A DNA stretch of 32,382 nt from Methylobacterium sp. NEAU K (lineage in GTDB: Bacteria; Pseudomonadota; Alphaproteobacteria; Rhizobiales; Beijerinckiaceae). Shown in pieces: positions 18,001 to 24,792 of the stretch (positions are counted from its first letter, which is position 1; the number at the start of each line of letters is the position of its first letter). Both the position numbers and the translations under genes were made by a program. The stretch lies in NCBI RefSeq assembly GCF_030700285.1, contig NZ_JAUYZJ010000042.1:1-32382 (forward strand), read 5' to 3'. The notes below the pieces were generated by a model. It was given only the letters and a program-made list of their open reading frames with translations, was not told the DNA's origin and searched no databases.

Positions 18001-18376
18001 GGAGCCGGAGATCCGCCTCAGCCTCTACACGCGGCTCCTGCGCCTGCGCGACGGCGAGGCGATCGAGGCGCTCGCGGGCGAGGTCGAGGACCGCTTCGGC
18101 GCGCCGCCGGCGCCGGTCGTCGCCCTGTTCACCCTGGCGCGGCTGCGCGCCGCCTGCTGCGGACTGGGCGTGGCGCGCCTCAGCGGCGGCCCGCAGGGCG
18201 TCGCGGCCGATCTCAGGCCCGACCGTCCCCTGCCGCCGATGCCCGTCGGGGAGGGGATCATCCTGCGCGAGGGCCGGGTGGTCTGGCGGCAGCCCTGTGC
18301 CGACGCCGCGGCGCGCGCCACCCTCGCGGCCGGTCTCCTCGACCGAGTCCGGACCGCTCGGGAGCGTGCCGCCTGA
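15071..18376 (+). CDS. mfd: Transcription-repair coupling factor (Mfd family)
   Basis: 1101 aa, close to the family length (about 1150). UvrB-like N-terminal module (residues about 20-300: YPEWDCLPFDHASPS, ALIQRVPPPETW, GEIAVRGRTIEVFPA). RNA-polymerase-interacting CarD-like domain near 437 (LRPGDVAVDRDHGLCVFEGLE). Superfamily 2 translocase with Walker A near 592 (GDVGFGKTEVAL), DEEQ box near 692 (VIDEEQRFG), motif III TATPIPRTL, motifs V/VI (ATAIVESGLDVPRAN, HQLRGRVGRG), and C-terminal TRCF domain (about 960-1085). Mfd displaces stalled RNA polymerase at lesions and recruits UvrA. The N-terminus is Lys/Arg-rich and somewhat short. Some alphaproteobacteria carry two Mfd-like proteins; whether this is the main copy cannot be told. 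Start ATG 15071 was chosen as the frame is open upstream into the previous gene without homology. Confidence 0.9.
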   Translation: MAKRRTKTNARQAAEDAPLMPTGALAVALLRLADGAAPLVHVARDGRRLEELAATLRALEPATTVAVYPEWDCLPFDHASPSRATMGARAATMRWLTDRDALPGFVLTTAPALIQRVPPPETWASARVSLRIGDPLDVATATADLKRLGYILDERVDEPGEIAVRGRTIEVFPAAAPRPCRIEHAAGRVTAIRSYDPISQRSVAEVRHLVIDPATEIVLAPESGQRLEPFTGQEHRLDRYYPSLVTLLDYVPDARLVVEDGTQARVDAFYEQMAEAGARRRPRDRPVAGEGLYIARAAWRDIVASRTRAMATAGAAEPVGMPVFARERRPEAAFAKAMRARLKAGDIVVLAGTRQPLRRLVRQAGKIAERPVRLIDAWSDVAEAAPGDILALEAPVGAGFRVPGHGATVIAAADLFGPDAAVAGTARAILPMGEVDLRPGDVAVDRDHGLCVFEGLEPVEAPGRLASGAEPSEALRLRFAGDAILMVPVTQADRIWRYGPEPDAVTLDKLDGGTWARRRLEAEATMARTARLMLEAARARRETAAPVLAPPARDMERFAAGFGFAPTPDQAAAVDALMADLASGRPMDRLVCGDVGFGKTEVALRALAAAIFSGKQAALIAPTTVLARQHAETLRRRFGRFGIAVAQLSRLVAPAEAKRVKAGLADGSIRLVVGTHALAGRGVRFSDLGLTVIDEEQRFGARMKADLRRLAAGGHVLTLTATPIPRTLQAALVGLQSLSVIATPPALRQPVRTVVAPFDADAIREALIREHRRGGQSFVVCPRIEDLAPMAERLRGLVPGLDVLVAHGDLKPSAMDEVMVRFADGDGDVLLATAIVESGLDVPRANTMLVWDAARFGLAQLHQLRGRVGRGQRRGVVYLLSDPAAPPPPAALQRLRALEALDRLGAGFAVSARDLDLRGAGDLVGEDQAGHAKLVGLGLYQHLLQLALTAAKGEAAEDWSPEIEIGLPSRIPADYVPEPEIRLSLYTRLLRLRDGEAIEALAGEVEDRFGAPPAPVVALFTLARLRAACCGLGVARLSGGPQGVAADLRPDRPLPPMPVGEGIILREGRVVWRQPCADAAARATLAAGLLDRVRTARERAA

Positions 18377-18832
18377 GGCCGATGTCGGCAGGCCCCGGAG
18401 CCCGGATCCTGCCCGGGTCCGAGCCGGTCGCGACGGCCCCGCTCACGGGCTTGTGAGCGTCGTGCCCGCCGCACCGGTAGGATCGTATCAGTGACAGCTG
18501 GGGATTCGCAGCCCATCTGCGCCCTGTCCTTCTCCGATCGAGAGCCGAGCGCCCCGAGGCGGCACGTCGGATCGGTCGGGTCCCGAAGTCGTGCCGGGGT
18601 CTCTTGCCCTTTTGTCTCCGGTACGGCCGCGCGGCCGGGCGCCCGTAATCCCCGTGCAAGGTGGGCGCCCGGTCTGTCGTCCTGCGGTCCCCCGCCCGCC
18701 CGATGACAGGCGGTATCGGAGTTGACCGCGGGCGGCCGCTCGGGCCTTCTCGACCAGAACGGGGGGCGCCCGCATTCGTTGGAACCTTCCGGCTGCCGTG
18801 CGCTTTCCCGGGCAACGCGAAGGGAGGGCATC
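18377..18832. other. Intergenic region without a recognised gene (456 bp)
   Basis: Spacer between the coupling factor and the GlcG-like gene. It holds a 7-bp perfect hairpin CGCTCAC-GGGCTT-GTGAGCG (18440-18459) about 64 nt after the coupling-factor stop, without a T-tract, possibly a Rho-dependent end. The rest has open frames but none with protein-like composition, and no clear promoter was recognised. Confidence 0.5.
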
Positions 18833-19267
18833 ATGCACGTCACGATCGAACAGGCGGAGCAGGCGATCGCGGCCGCACGGGCGAAGGCGAAGGAACTCGA
18901 CACCCAGATGTGCATCGCGGTGGTCGATTCCGGCGGCAACCTGAAGGCGTTCCATCGTATGGACGATGCCTGGGTCGGCTCGATCGATATCGCGCATAAG
19001 AAGGCCAAGACGGCCGTGTTCTTCGGCATGAAGACCGGCCAGATCGGCCAGCTGTCCCAGCCCGGGGGGCCGCTCTACGGGATCGAGCACTCGAACGACG
19101 GTCTGATCACCTTCCCGGGCGGAATCCCGATCGTCGACGCGGACGGCGTCATGTCGGGCGCCATCGGCGTCAGCGGCTCGACGGTCGAAAACGATCATAC
19201 GGTGGCGGAGGCCGGCGCGAAGGCCATCGGCCGGACGGAGCTTCCGGCCCATCCCTGGCGGACGTGA
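18833..19267 (+). CDS. GlcG/HbpS family heme-binding-type protein
   Basis: 144 aa, covering the whole PF03928 domain (formerly DUF336): IEQAEQAIAAARAKAKEL at the N-terminus, MCIAVVDSGGNLKAFHRMDDAW, the conserved SIDIAHKKAKTA, PGGIPIVDADGVMSGAIGVSG, and ending VAEAGAKAI. HbpS of Streptomyces binds heme and senses redox stress, while GlcG occurs in glycolate operons of unknown role. No signal peptide, so cytoplasmic. A strong ribosome binding site (AGGGAGGG, 5 nt spacing) fixes the start. It stands alone; no glycolate oxidase genes are nearby. The biochemical role is uncertain. Confidence 0.88.
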   Translation: MHVTIEQAEQAIAAARAKAKELDTQMCIAVVDSGGNLKAFHRMDDAWVGSIDIAHKKAKTAVFFGMKTGQIGQLSQPGGPLYGIEHSNDGLITFPGGIPIVDADGVMSGAIGVSGSTVENDHTVAEAGAKAIGRTELPAHPWRT

Positions 19268-19276
19268 GCGCGGCCC

Positions 19277-19300
19277 GGACCGGCCCGCGCTGGCCGGTCC
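19277..19300 (+). terminator. Hairpin after the GlcG-like gene, possible terminator
   Basis: Perfect 8-bp stem GGACCGGC / GCCGGTCC with an 8-nt loop, 9 nt after the stop codon. No T-tract follows, so the terminator role is weakly supported. Confidence 0.4.
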
Positions 19301-19409
19301 CCCGCCTCGCCACCGTCTGAGACCGCGACCGTCGGGCCCGGCGCTTCGCCGCCGGCCTCCGGACGTGAGCCCTCCAGGGGGCTGCCGGTCCGGCGAAAGA
19401 GAGCGCATT

Positions 19410-19430
19410 GCAACACAGATCGCGTGTTGC
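19410..19430. other. Inverted repeat in the convergent spacer
   Basis: Perfect GCAACAC-N7-GTGTTGC in the space between the GlcG-like and PAS genes, about 78 nt from the PAS stop. It could be an RNA hairpin or a protein site; nothing else supports either. Confidence 0.4.
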
Positions 19431-19507
19431 GCCCGCCTGCAGCGCGACCGGGCGGCACGCGGGCCTGATGCGGGAAGGGAGAGCAGGCTCTCCGAAATCC
19501 TGATGCC

Positions 19508-20062
19508 TTAAGACATGTGCCGCGCGAGAGCGCGGCCGATGCCGAACAGCAGCGTGCCCGCGATCAGCCGCAGCTGCGTGTCGCCATGGCGCTCGAGCGC
19601 CGCATGGACGTGGACGCAATGATCGGCCGCCGCCTCCAGGTGTTTTGCCTGCGCTGCGCCGGCGGCGTTCGAGGGGGACGACGAGCCGGCGTGGAGGTCG
19701 GTGATATCAATATAGACGCCGCATCCGCGCAACGCCCCTGTTGCATCCGGGGCCAGACGGCCGCGGTTGAGGATCCAGCGGACGTCTCCCATCCCGCTCA
19801 GGACGCGGAATTCCGCCGAGAACGGGCCTCCCGTCTGGCGCGCCTGACGGATCCGATCGAAGACCCAGCCCCGATCCTCGGGATGGATGCGCCCGAGGGC
19901 GCGTTCCAGCGGCAGCGGCTGGCCGGCGAGGCTCGTATTCCCCGCGAGCAAAGTGGCCGCACCCGCGTCGAGCATGGATCGGCCGGCCGGGACATCCGTG
20001 TCCCAGGTGCCGACGAAGCCTGCAGCCTGCAGAGCGGAGGCCGCCGTGGAAGCCAACGCCAT
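19508..20062 (-). CDS. Single PAS-domain protein
   Basis: 184 aa. A PAS_3-type fold spans residues about 10-130: GFVGTWDTDVPAG, the HPEDRGWVFDRI signature, EFRVLSGMGDVRWI, and GVYIDITDLH at the end of the PAC part. A short helical C-terminus follows, with no kinase, cyclase or DNA-binding domain. Such lone PAS proteins may act as ligand or redox sensors that work through partners. Start ATG 20062 follows AGGGGG at about 6 nt. A palindrome 30 nt upstream may be an operator. Confidence 0.85.
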   Translation of the reverse strand: MALASTAASALQAAGFVGTWDTDVPAGRSMLDAGAATLLAGNTSLAGQPLPLERALGRIHPEDRGWVFDRIRQARQTGGPFSAEFRVLSGMGDVRWILNRGRLAPDATGALRGCGVYIDITDLHAGSSSPSNAAGAAQAKHLEAAADHCVHVHAALERHGDTQLRLIAGTLLFGIGRALARHMS

Positions 20063-20091
20063 TGAATCCCCCTGAACCGGCCCCGACCTCC

Positions 20092-20105
20092 CCATTGTGC
20101 AATGG
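20092..20105. promoter_or_regulatory. Palindrome upstream of the PAS gene, candidate operator
   Basis: CCATTG-TG-CAATGG, perfect 6-bp arms, 30 nt before the PAS-protein start and about 190 nt before the 76-aa gene on the other strand. Function is inferred from symmetry and position. Confidence 0.4.
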
Positions 20106-20249
20106 TAGACGGACCGGCCCTGACAGATGCAAATGCCCATCTTTGTGTCCAGGGCCTAACCGAGGATCCGGCGTCCCCACGCGCCCTGACATGTCGTCGC
20201 GGCTCCCCGGCAGCCCGACGGTGACAGGCTGGCTTGCCAAGGACGCGGC

Positions 20250-20278
20250 GGCGGCATTAGCTGCCGCCCGGAGGCGGC
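20250..20278 (+). promoter_or_regulatory. Two mutually exclusive leader hairpins
   Basis: GGCGGCA (20250-20256) can pair with TGCCGCC (20262-20268), while GCCGCC (20263-20268) can instead pair with GGCGGC (20273-20278). Both would form in the leader 18-47 nt before the ATG of the 76-aa gene. It has no T-tract; a switch role is speculative. Confidence 0.3.
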
Positions 20279-20296
20279 GAAGATCCAAGGCCCCTG

Positions 20297-20527
20297 ATGC
20301 GCACATACATCTTCCGAGCGATCCGCCGCGAGCCGGACGGGATGCTCGGCCCGGATCTGCATCGGCAGGCCTTCGAGGCGAAGGACGACTCGGAGGCGGT
20401 GGCCGCCGCCAAGCAGATCGATCTCGATCTGCCCGGCCTCGGCGCCAACGCGGTCTACGTCTCCGCCCAGGATGGTCGGGCGATCTGGAGCCTGCACGTG
20501 CAGGACTTCGTCGACCCGAGCCTCTAA
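20297..20527 (+). CDS. Short protein of unknown function (76 aa)
   Basis: Compact, mixed alpha/beta-looking sequence starting MRTYIFRAIRREPDG, acidic overall in its second half (EAKDDSEAVAAAKQIDLDLPG) and ending WSLHVQDFVDPSL. No signal peptide or known motif. Codon use and the well-ordered composition argue for a real gene; no strong ribosome binding site is seen. Alternating hydrophobic strands resemble small domains abundant in Methylobacterium, but I do not recognise the family. Confidence 0.65.
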   Translation: MRTYIFRAIRREPDGMLGPDLHRQAFEAKDDSEAVAAAKQIDLDLPGLGANAVYVSAQDGRAIWSLHVQDFVDPSL

Positions 20528-20614
20528 GGCCGGCGCACATCCCGGCGCGCCACCTGGCATCACCGACGTTGGGCGCGACGACGTCTCGTACCTCACCTTT
20601 CCGCGGCGCGATGC

Positions 20615-20635
20615 GATCGGCCCCGGGGGCCGATC
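20615..20635. other. Long perfect palindrome after the 76-aa gene
   Basis: GATCGGCCCC-G-GGGGCCGATC, 10-bp arms around one base, 88 nt past the stop and about 120 nt before the amidase start. Could be a factor-dependent terminator or an operator of the amidase operon. No T-tract. Confidence 0.45.
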
Positions 20636-20753
20636 ACGCCCTCGCTCCGGGAACCGGGGGTGACACGCCCGGGCGCGCTGGCCGCGCCCTTCCCTGGTGC
20701 CGCGCGGGATCACGCCCTAACGTCGTCTCCGGCACAGGCTCGCCAGAGGCGTC

Positions 20754-22013
20754 ATGGATCGCACCAACCTCCCGCTCTCGCAGGACCGGCTCTGGGACAG
20801 CCTGATGGAACTCGCCCGGATCGGGGCGCTCCCCAACGGCGGCAACGACCGCCAAGCCCTGACCGACCGCGACGCCGAGGGGCGCGCCCTGTTCCGGCGC
20901 TGGGGCGAGGCGGTGGGGCTCACGCTCACCGTGGACCGGGTCGGCAACATGGTCTTCCATCGTCCGGGGCGGGATCCGGGCCGGAAGCCCGTCGCCATCG
21001 GCAGCCACCTCGACACCCAGCCCACCGGCGGCAAGTTCGACGGGCCGCTCGGCGTGCTCGCCGGGCTGGAGATCATGCGCGCCCTGCACGAGGCCAGGAT
21101 CGAGACCGAGGCGCCCCTGCTGCTGATCAACTGGTGCAACGAGGAGGGCTCGCGCTTCGCGCCGCCGATGAGCGGCAGCGGCGTCGCCATGGGCACCGTC
21201 CCGGAGGCCGACGTGATGGCGACCCGCGACCTCGCCGGCCGGGTCTTCGGCGACGAATTGCGGCGTATCGGCTGGCAGGGAACCGCGGATCCGGCCGGAT
21301 TGCGCGGAATCGGCGCCTATTTCGAACTGCACATCGAGCAGGGCAAGCGCCTTGAGGATGCGGGCCTGACCATCGGGGTGGTGGATCGTGCGCTCGCCCA
21401 GAACTGGTACGAGATCACATTGCTCGGCGAGGAGGCTCATGCCGGCAGCCCCATGGCCGGGCGGCGCGACGCGATGATGGCTGCCGCGGCGCTGATCGGG
21501 TCGCTCGAGGACATCGCCCGGGACGCGGTCGGGCCCGAGGGCGAGCGCGGCCGTGCCACCGTGGGCGTCCTGACCGCGGAGCCCGCGAGCCGCAACATCA
21601 CGCCGGGCCGGGTGTGGTTCAGCCTCGACACCCGCCACGGCGATCCCGAGCAGCTGGAGGCGATGCGGGTCGAAATTCTCGCCCGGGCGGACGCGCTCGC
21701 GGCGGAGCGCGGCGTCACGATCCGGGTCGAGGCGTTCTGGCGAGCGCCGCCGACCCCGTTCGACCCGGTTCTGGTGGACCGCGTCCAGGCGGCCGCCGAG
21801 GCGCGCGGCCATGCCTGGACCCGGATGCCGACGGCGATCTACCACGACGCCGTCTACTGCGCCCGGGCCGTGCCGGCGGCCCTGGTCTTCTGCCCCTGCC
21901 ACGGGGGCATCAGCCACAACGAGGCCGAGAGCATCACGCCGGACTGGGCGCGGGCCGGCATGGAGGTGCTGGCCGACGCGGTCCTGGCCACCGCGCGGAT
22001 CGCGCGGACCTGA
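20754..22013 (+). CDS. Zn-dependent amidase/carbamoylase, M20 family (HyuC/AllC-like)
   Basis: 419 aa, full length for the hydantoinase/carbamoylase branch. Motifs: GSHLDTQPTGGKFDGPLGV (metal His, Asp), INWCNEEGSRF (Glu pair), ELHIEQGKRLE (His ligand), EEAHAGSPMAGRRDA (dimerisation-domain His), YHDAVYCARAVP and GGISHNEAESITP (final His). Members hydrolyse N-carbamoyl amino acids, beta-ureidopropionate or allantoate, releasing ammonia and carbon dioxide; the substrate cannot be assigned because no hydantoinase, dihydropyrimidinase or ureide genes are adjacent. Cytoplasmic. Start ATG 20754 has AGAGG 4-8 nt upstream. The next gene begins 18 nt after its stop. Confidence 0.92.
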   Translation: MDRTNLPLSQDRLWDSLMELARIGALPNGGNDRQALTDRDAEGRALFRRWGEAVGLTLTVDRVGNMVFHRPGRDPGRKPVAIGSHLDTQPTGGKFDGPLGVLAGLEIMRALHEARIETEAPLLLINWCNEEGSRFAPPMSGSGVAMGTVPEADVMATRDLAGRVFGDELRRIGWQGTADPAGLRGIGAYFELHIEQGKRLEDAGLTIGVVDRALAQNWYEITLLGEEAHAGSPMAGRRDAMMAAAALIGSLEDIARDAVGPEGERGRATVGVLTAEPASRNITPGRVWFSLDTRHGDPEQLEAMRVEILARADALAAERGVTIRVEAFWRAPPTPFDPVLVDRVQAAAEARGHAWTRMPTAIYHDAVYCARAVPAALVFCPCHGGISHNEAESITPDWARAGMEVLADAVLATARIART

Positions 22014-22031
22014 GGGGAGGACGGTCCCGGC

Positions 22032-22343
22032 ATGCCCGACGACAACATCATCCGCCCGGCCTTCGGGGCTTCCCGCACCGGCCCGCCGCGTGCGCCGACG
22101 GATCCCGCGCCCGCACGCCCGCCGCTGCGCCTGCTCGGCACGGCGGCAGGCCACCGGGTCGGCCTGATCCGGGACCCGTCGGCCGCGGAGGGCGACGTGT
22201 TCCGGGTCGTGGTCGGCCCGGAGGACGAAGAGGCGGTCGAGACCGTGGCGCTGCTGCCGGCGGGTGCCGAGGCGGAGGCGGAGGCCGAGCGGATCGGCTT
22301 CGCGATCCTGCGGGCGCTGGAGGTGGTCGAGGGCGCGATCTGA
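22032..22343 (+). CDS. Small acidic protein of unknown function (103 aa)
   Basis: Pro-rich N-terminus (FGASRTGPPRAPTDP), then a beta-like segment (PPLRLLGTAAGHRVGLIRDP, FRVVVGPEDEEAVETVALLP), and an acidic helix AGAEAEAEAERIGFAILRAL. No signal peptide or known motif. 18 nt after the amidase stop with GGAGG 11 nt before the ATG, so likely in its operon. Family not recognised. Confidence 0.65.
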   Translation: MPDDNIIRPAFGASRTGPPRAPTDPAPARPPLRLLGTAAGHRVGLIRDPSAAEGDVFRVVVGPEDEEAVETVALLPAGAEAEAEAERIGFAILRALEVVEGAI

Positions 22344-22451
22344 GCCGGAGCGCATCCTCTGGGCGCGTCGCAAGCCCGAATGGGCATCGGCGCGCGCATG
22401 GTCCGTCGAAGGGATGATCGGTTCGGCGCGAGAACATGCGTATTACGAAGC

Positions 22452-22495
22452 GCGCGGGCGGCTTCCATGCCAGAGGTCGTGGAAGCCGCCCGCGC
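22452..22495 (+). promoter_or_regulatory. 16-bp perfect hairpin in the leader of the SRPBCC gene
   Basis: GCGCGGGCGGCTTCCA (22452-22467) is the exact reverse complement of TGGAAGCCGCCCGCGC (22480-22495), with loop TGCCAGAGGTCG. It ends 19 nt before the ATG, just before the AGGGG ribosome binding site, and no T-tract follows. It could be an mRNA leader structure or a DNA palindrome. Confidence 0.6.
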
Positions 22496-22514
22496 CTGCG
22501 CCTGGAGGGGACGC

Positions 22515-22961
22515 ATGAAGGTCAGCAGCACTGAAATCCGGATCCCCGCGCGGGCCGGGACGGTCTGGTCCGTGCTGACGGATCTGGAATCCTATCCCGC
22601 CTGGAACCCGTTCATCCGCAGGGCCGAGGGCCAGCGCCGCGAGGGCGCGCGCTGGCGCCTGGAACTGACGCTGAACGGCCGCTCGTTCCTGACCGTCCGG
22701 GTGCAGGTCACCCGCTGGGAGCCGGGCCGGCGGCTGACTTGGCGCGGCGGCATCCCGGTGCCGCACCTGCTCACGGGCTCCCACGACTTCCGGATTACCG
22801 AGACCCTGGACGGGGTCCGCCTCGTCCAGGCGGACACCTTCACGGGCCTGCTCGTGCCCGGCCTGTTCCCCTGGCTGCGGTCCCGCACGCAGGCCCGGTT
22901 CGCCGAGATGAACGAGGCCGTGCGGGACGAGGTCGCCCGCCGCGAGGCGGAGGCCGCCTGA
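22515..22961 (+). CDS. SRPBCC (START-like) domain protein
   Basis: 148 aa, spanning one polyketide-cyclase/dehydrase-type helix-grip domain: STEIRIPARAGTVWSVLTDL, the diagnostic SYPAWNPFIRRAEG, then strand repeats (RRLTWRGGIPVPHLLTGSHDFRI, written in two parts: RRLTWRGGIPVPHLL, TGSHDFRI), LVQADTFTGLLVPGLF and the long C-terminal helix RTQARFAEMNEAVRDEV. Family members bind hydrophobic ligands. Start ATG 22515 has GGAGGGG at 6 nt spacing. It stands alone behind a strong hairpin. Ligand and partner are unknown. Confidence 0.88.
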   Translation: MKVSSTEIRIPARAGTVWSVLTDLESYPAWNPFIRRAEGQRREGARWRLELTLNGRSFLTVRVQVTRWEPGRRLTWRGGIPVPHLLTGSHDFRITETLDGVRLVQADTFTGLLVPGLFPWLRSRTQARFAEMNEAVRDEVARREAEAA

Positions 22962-23020
22962 CCGTCGTCGGGCCGCGCCCCGAACGCGGGCTGGCGGCTC
23001 TCGGGACGGGGCGAGGCCGG

Positions 23021-23272
23021 TCAGACGATCGGCTTCGGCTTGATGACGGGCGAGCGCGTCAGGCTCTGGATCTCGCGGCCCTGCCGCCCCGCCTTGCGGG
23101 CGATCTCCTCCTCCTGCTCGGCGATGATCTGCCGGGCCGGTTCGTCGCCGTCCAGGCCGCCCAGGATCTCGGCCGGCACACGCCGGTTCGAGGCCCGGGA
23201 CCCGTCCTCGTAGACGACGTCGAACAGAATGAAGCCCCGCTCCTGGGGTCTCGACTTGATGCGCTTGGCCAT
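23021..23272 (-). CDS. Short basic protein of unknown function (83 aa)
   Basis: Starts MAKRIKSRPQERGFILFDVVYEDGS (given in parts: MAKRIKSRPQER, GFILFDVVYEDGS), with a charged middle helix IIAEQEEEIARKAGRQ and ending SPVIKPKPIV. The pattern of a basic N-terminus and DVVYEDG strand looks like a structured small domain. No signal peptide. Divergent from the methyltransferase-fold gene (165-nt spacer). Start ATG 23272 was preferred since the upstream in-frame extension is Pro/Arg-rich. Family not recognised. Confidence 0.65.
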   Translation of the reverse strand: MAKRIKSRPQERGFILFDVVYEDGSRASNRRVPAEILGGLDGDEPARQIIAEQEEEIARKAGRQGREIQSLTRSPVIKPKPIV

Positions 23273-23437
23273 AGGTGCTGATACGCCACCACGATCGCCC
23301 GCGGCAGGGGGGCGGCACCGGGCGGGGGGTTGCGCCGTGTGCACTGCCGAACCCGCCCGCGGCCCCTATGTCGCCGTGATCCTTTGCCGCCGGCTCCCGG
23401 CCGGGCGGCGGCCGCACCGCCAACTGAGGAATCGTCC

Positions 23438-24166
23438 GTGATACCCTGGGTTCATCTCGACACCGGATCCGTCCCCGGTGGCGGCACCGACCTGCGCCTG
23501 ATGCGGCGCGGCGACGAGTTCGCGATCCTGGCCGACACGATCGAACTGATGAACAACCGCCGCAGCGGCTCAGAGGCGGCGCTTGCCTCCCTCACCTGCG
23601 CGCGGCTCGCGGACCGGCCCCGGGCCCGGATGCTGATCGGCGGTCTCGGCATGGGCTTTACCCTACGGGCGGCGCTGGAGGGCCTCGGACCGGAGGCGCG
23701 GGTCGTGGTGGCCGAGCTGGTTCCGGCCGTGATCACCTGGGCCCGCGGCCCGCTCGCCCATGTCTTCGCCGGCTGCCTGGACGACCCCCGCGTCGACGTG
23801 CGGGAATCCGACGTGAACCGTCTGATCCAGGCGGGGCCGGGCCAATACGACGCGATCCTGCTCGACGTCGACAACGGCCCGGAGGGGCTGATGCGCCGGT
23901 CGAACGACCGGCTCTACGACAACTGGGGCCTCAAGCGGGCCCGCTGGGCGCTGCGGCCGGGCGGCGTGCTCGGCGTCTGGTCGGGCGCCCCGGACCGGAA
24001 GTTCAAGGCCCGCCTGCAGCGCTCCGGCTTCACGGTCGAGGAAGCGCGCGTCCACGCGAGCGGCCGCGGCAGCGGTCCCAAGCACGTGGTCTGGCTCGCC
24101 ACCAAGACCGACAGACCGGCGGAGCCGTCCAGGCCCGAAGCCGACCGGCCCCGGCAGCCTCGGTAG
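23438..24166 (+). CDS. Spermidine-synthase-like protein (methyltransferase fold)
   Basis: 242 aa. Rossmann-type nucleotide-binding motifs: MLIGGLGMGFTLRAAL (motif I), VVVAELVPAVITWARGP (acidic residue of motif II), DVRESDVNRL, YDAILLDVDNGPEG (motif IV) and LRPGGVLGVWS. The spermine/spermidine synthase group is the nearest family; polyamine synthesis is not assured since the N-terminal strand domain is short and the usual D-x-x-D pattern around the aminopropyl site is not clear. Start GTG 23438 was chosen because GAGGA lies 8-12 nt upstream and the open frame before it is not protein-like. Ends with a Pro/Arg-rich tail. Confidence 0.85.
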   Translation: MIPWVHLDTGSVPGGGTDLRLMRRGDEFAILADTIELMNNRRSGSEAALASLTCARLADRPRARMLIGGLGMGFTLRAALEGLGPEARVVVAELVPAVITWARGPLAHVFAGCLDDPRVDVRESDVNRLIQAGPGQYDAILLDVDNGPEGLMRRSNDRLYDNWGLKRARWALRPGGVLGVWSGAPDRKFKARLQRSGFTVEEARVHASGRGSGPKHVVWLATKTDRPAEPSRPEADRPRQPR

Positions 24167-24288
24167 GAGCGCCAAGATCCCGCGCCCGGCCTCCCCGGCA
24201 GCCGCGGATGACGCTTGGCGGAGGCGGCGGCCGGGCGGACTGCCGCTCACGGTCGCACCCCCGTTGCCGGCGCCGGGAACTCCCGCAC

Positions 24289-24504
24289 ATGCGGCTCATG
24301 GGTGCGAATGGCGGGCATCTCTATACGGTCGAGGTGAGGCCGAGCCGGCATGAGCCGGGCCGCTTCACATGGGCGATCCGCGACCGCGGCAAGCTGGTTC
24401 GGGGATCCTATCGCCCGTACCCCTCCGAGGGCGCCGCGCGCGCCATCGCGCTGGCCGAGGTCGAGCGCCTGATCGGGCAGGACGAACCGCAGGTCGACGA
24501 CTGA
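24289..24504 (+). CDS. Short protein of unknown function (71 aa)
   Basis: MRLMGANGGHLYTVEV followed by RPSRHEPGRFTWAIRDRGKL and a short helix GAARAIALAEVERLIGQ. Looks like one small beta-beta-alpha domain. ATG 24298 is an alternative start. 127 nt upstream of small RNA copy B, same strand. Family not recognised. Confidence 0.6.
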   Translation: MRLMGANGGHLYTVEVRPSRHEPGRFTWAIRDRGKLVRGSYRPYPSEGAARAIALAEVERLIGQDEPQVDD

Positions 24505-24630
24505 CCGGATCGGGCCGGGCCCGGGAGCTATGGTGTGGAAGCGCACCTCGGCCACCGAGATGCGTCACTTATGCGCGCAGATACGGCCCTCGGTCTGTTG
24601 CAGGCCGCGGTGCGGTAGCCTACCTGTGCA

Positions 24631-24722
24631 GTGCGGGACGGCGATGGCGTCGCGGTCCCGCTGCCCTTCTTGGGCGTTTCCTCCCTAGACTTCGGGCCGC
24701 TCCTTCGGGAGTGGCCTTTTTT
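24631..24722 (+). ncRNA. Small RNA copy B, alpha-r8/MmgR-like
   Basis: About 92 nt: a 7-bp hairpin GCGGGAC (24633-24639) with GTCCCGC (24655-24661), a small GCCC/GGGC stem, the core TTTCCTCCCT (24677-24686), CTAGACTTCG, and a strong terminator with UUCG loop and six T. A weak -35/-10 pair (TTGCAG 24598-24603, 17 nt, TACCTG 24621-24626) would place the 5' end at the hairpin. It shares the core and terminator 5' arm with copy A (9966-10060, other strand). The alpha-r8/MmgR family is known for an exposed UUUCCUCCCU, an anti-Shine-Dalgarno-like sequence that can base-pair with ribosome binding sites. Target genes are unknown. The GTG frame through it is not protein-like. Confidence 0.78.
24695..24722 (+). 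terminator. Intrinsic terminator of small RNA copy B
   Basis: GGCCGCTCC (24695-24703), TTCG loop, GGAGTGGCC (24708-24716), one G-U pair, then TTTTTT. Confidence 0.88.
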
Positions 24723-24792
24723 CTGTCCGGTGTCCCCCGGCGGACACGCTTCCGGCGCGGGGCGGCAGCCCGCCGCCCGGTCAAGCGGAACC

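Noticed and set aside
18440..18459. Hairpin after mfd as an intrinsic terminator
   Set aside because: The stem is good but there is no T-tract, so it is noted only in the intergenic entry.
24631..24792. Possible N-terminal extension (GTG 24631) of the Pro/Ala-rich protein
   Set aside because: The stretch contains the sRNA core and a strong terminator ending at 24722, so it is better explained as RNA.
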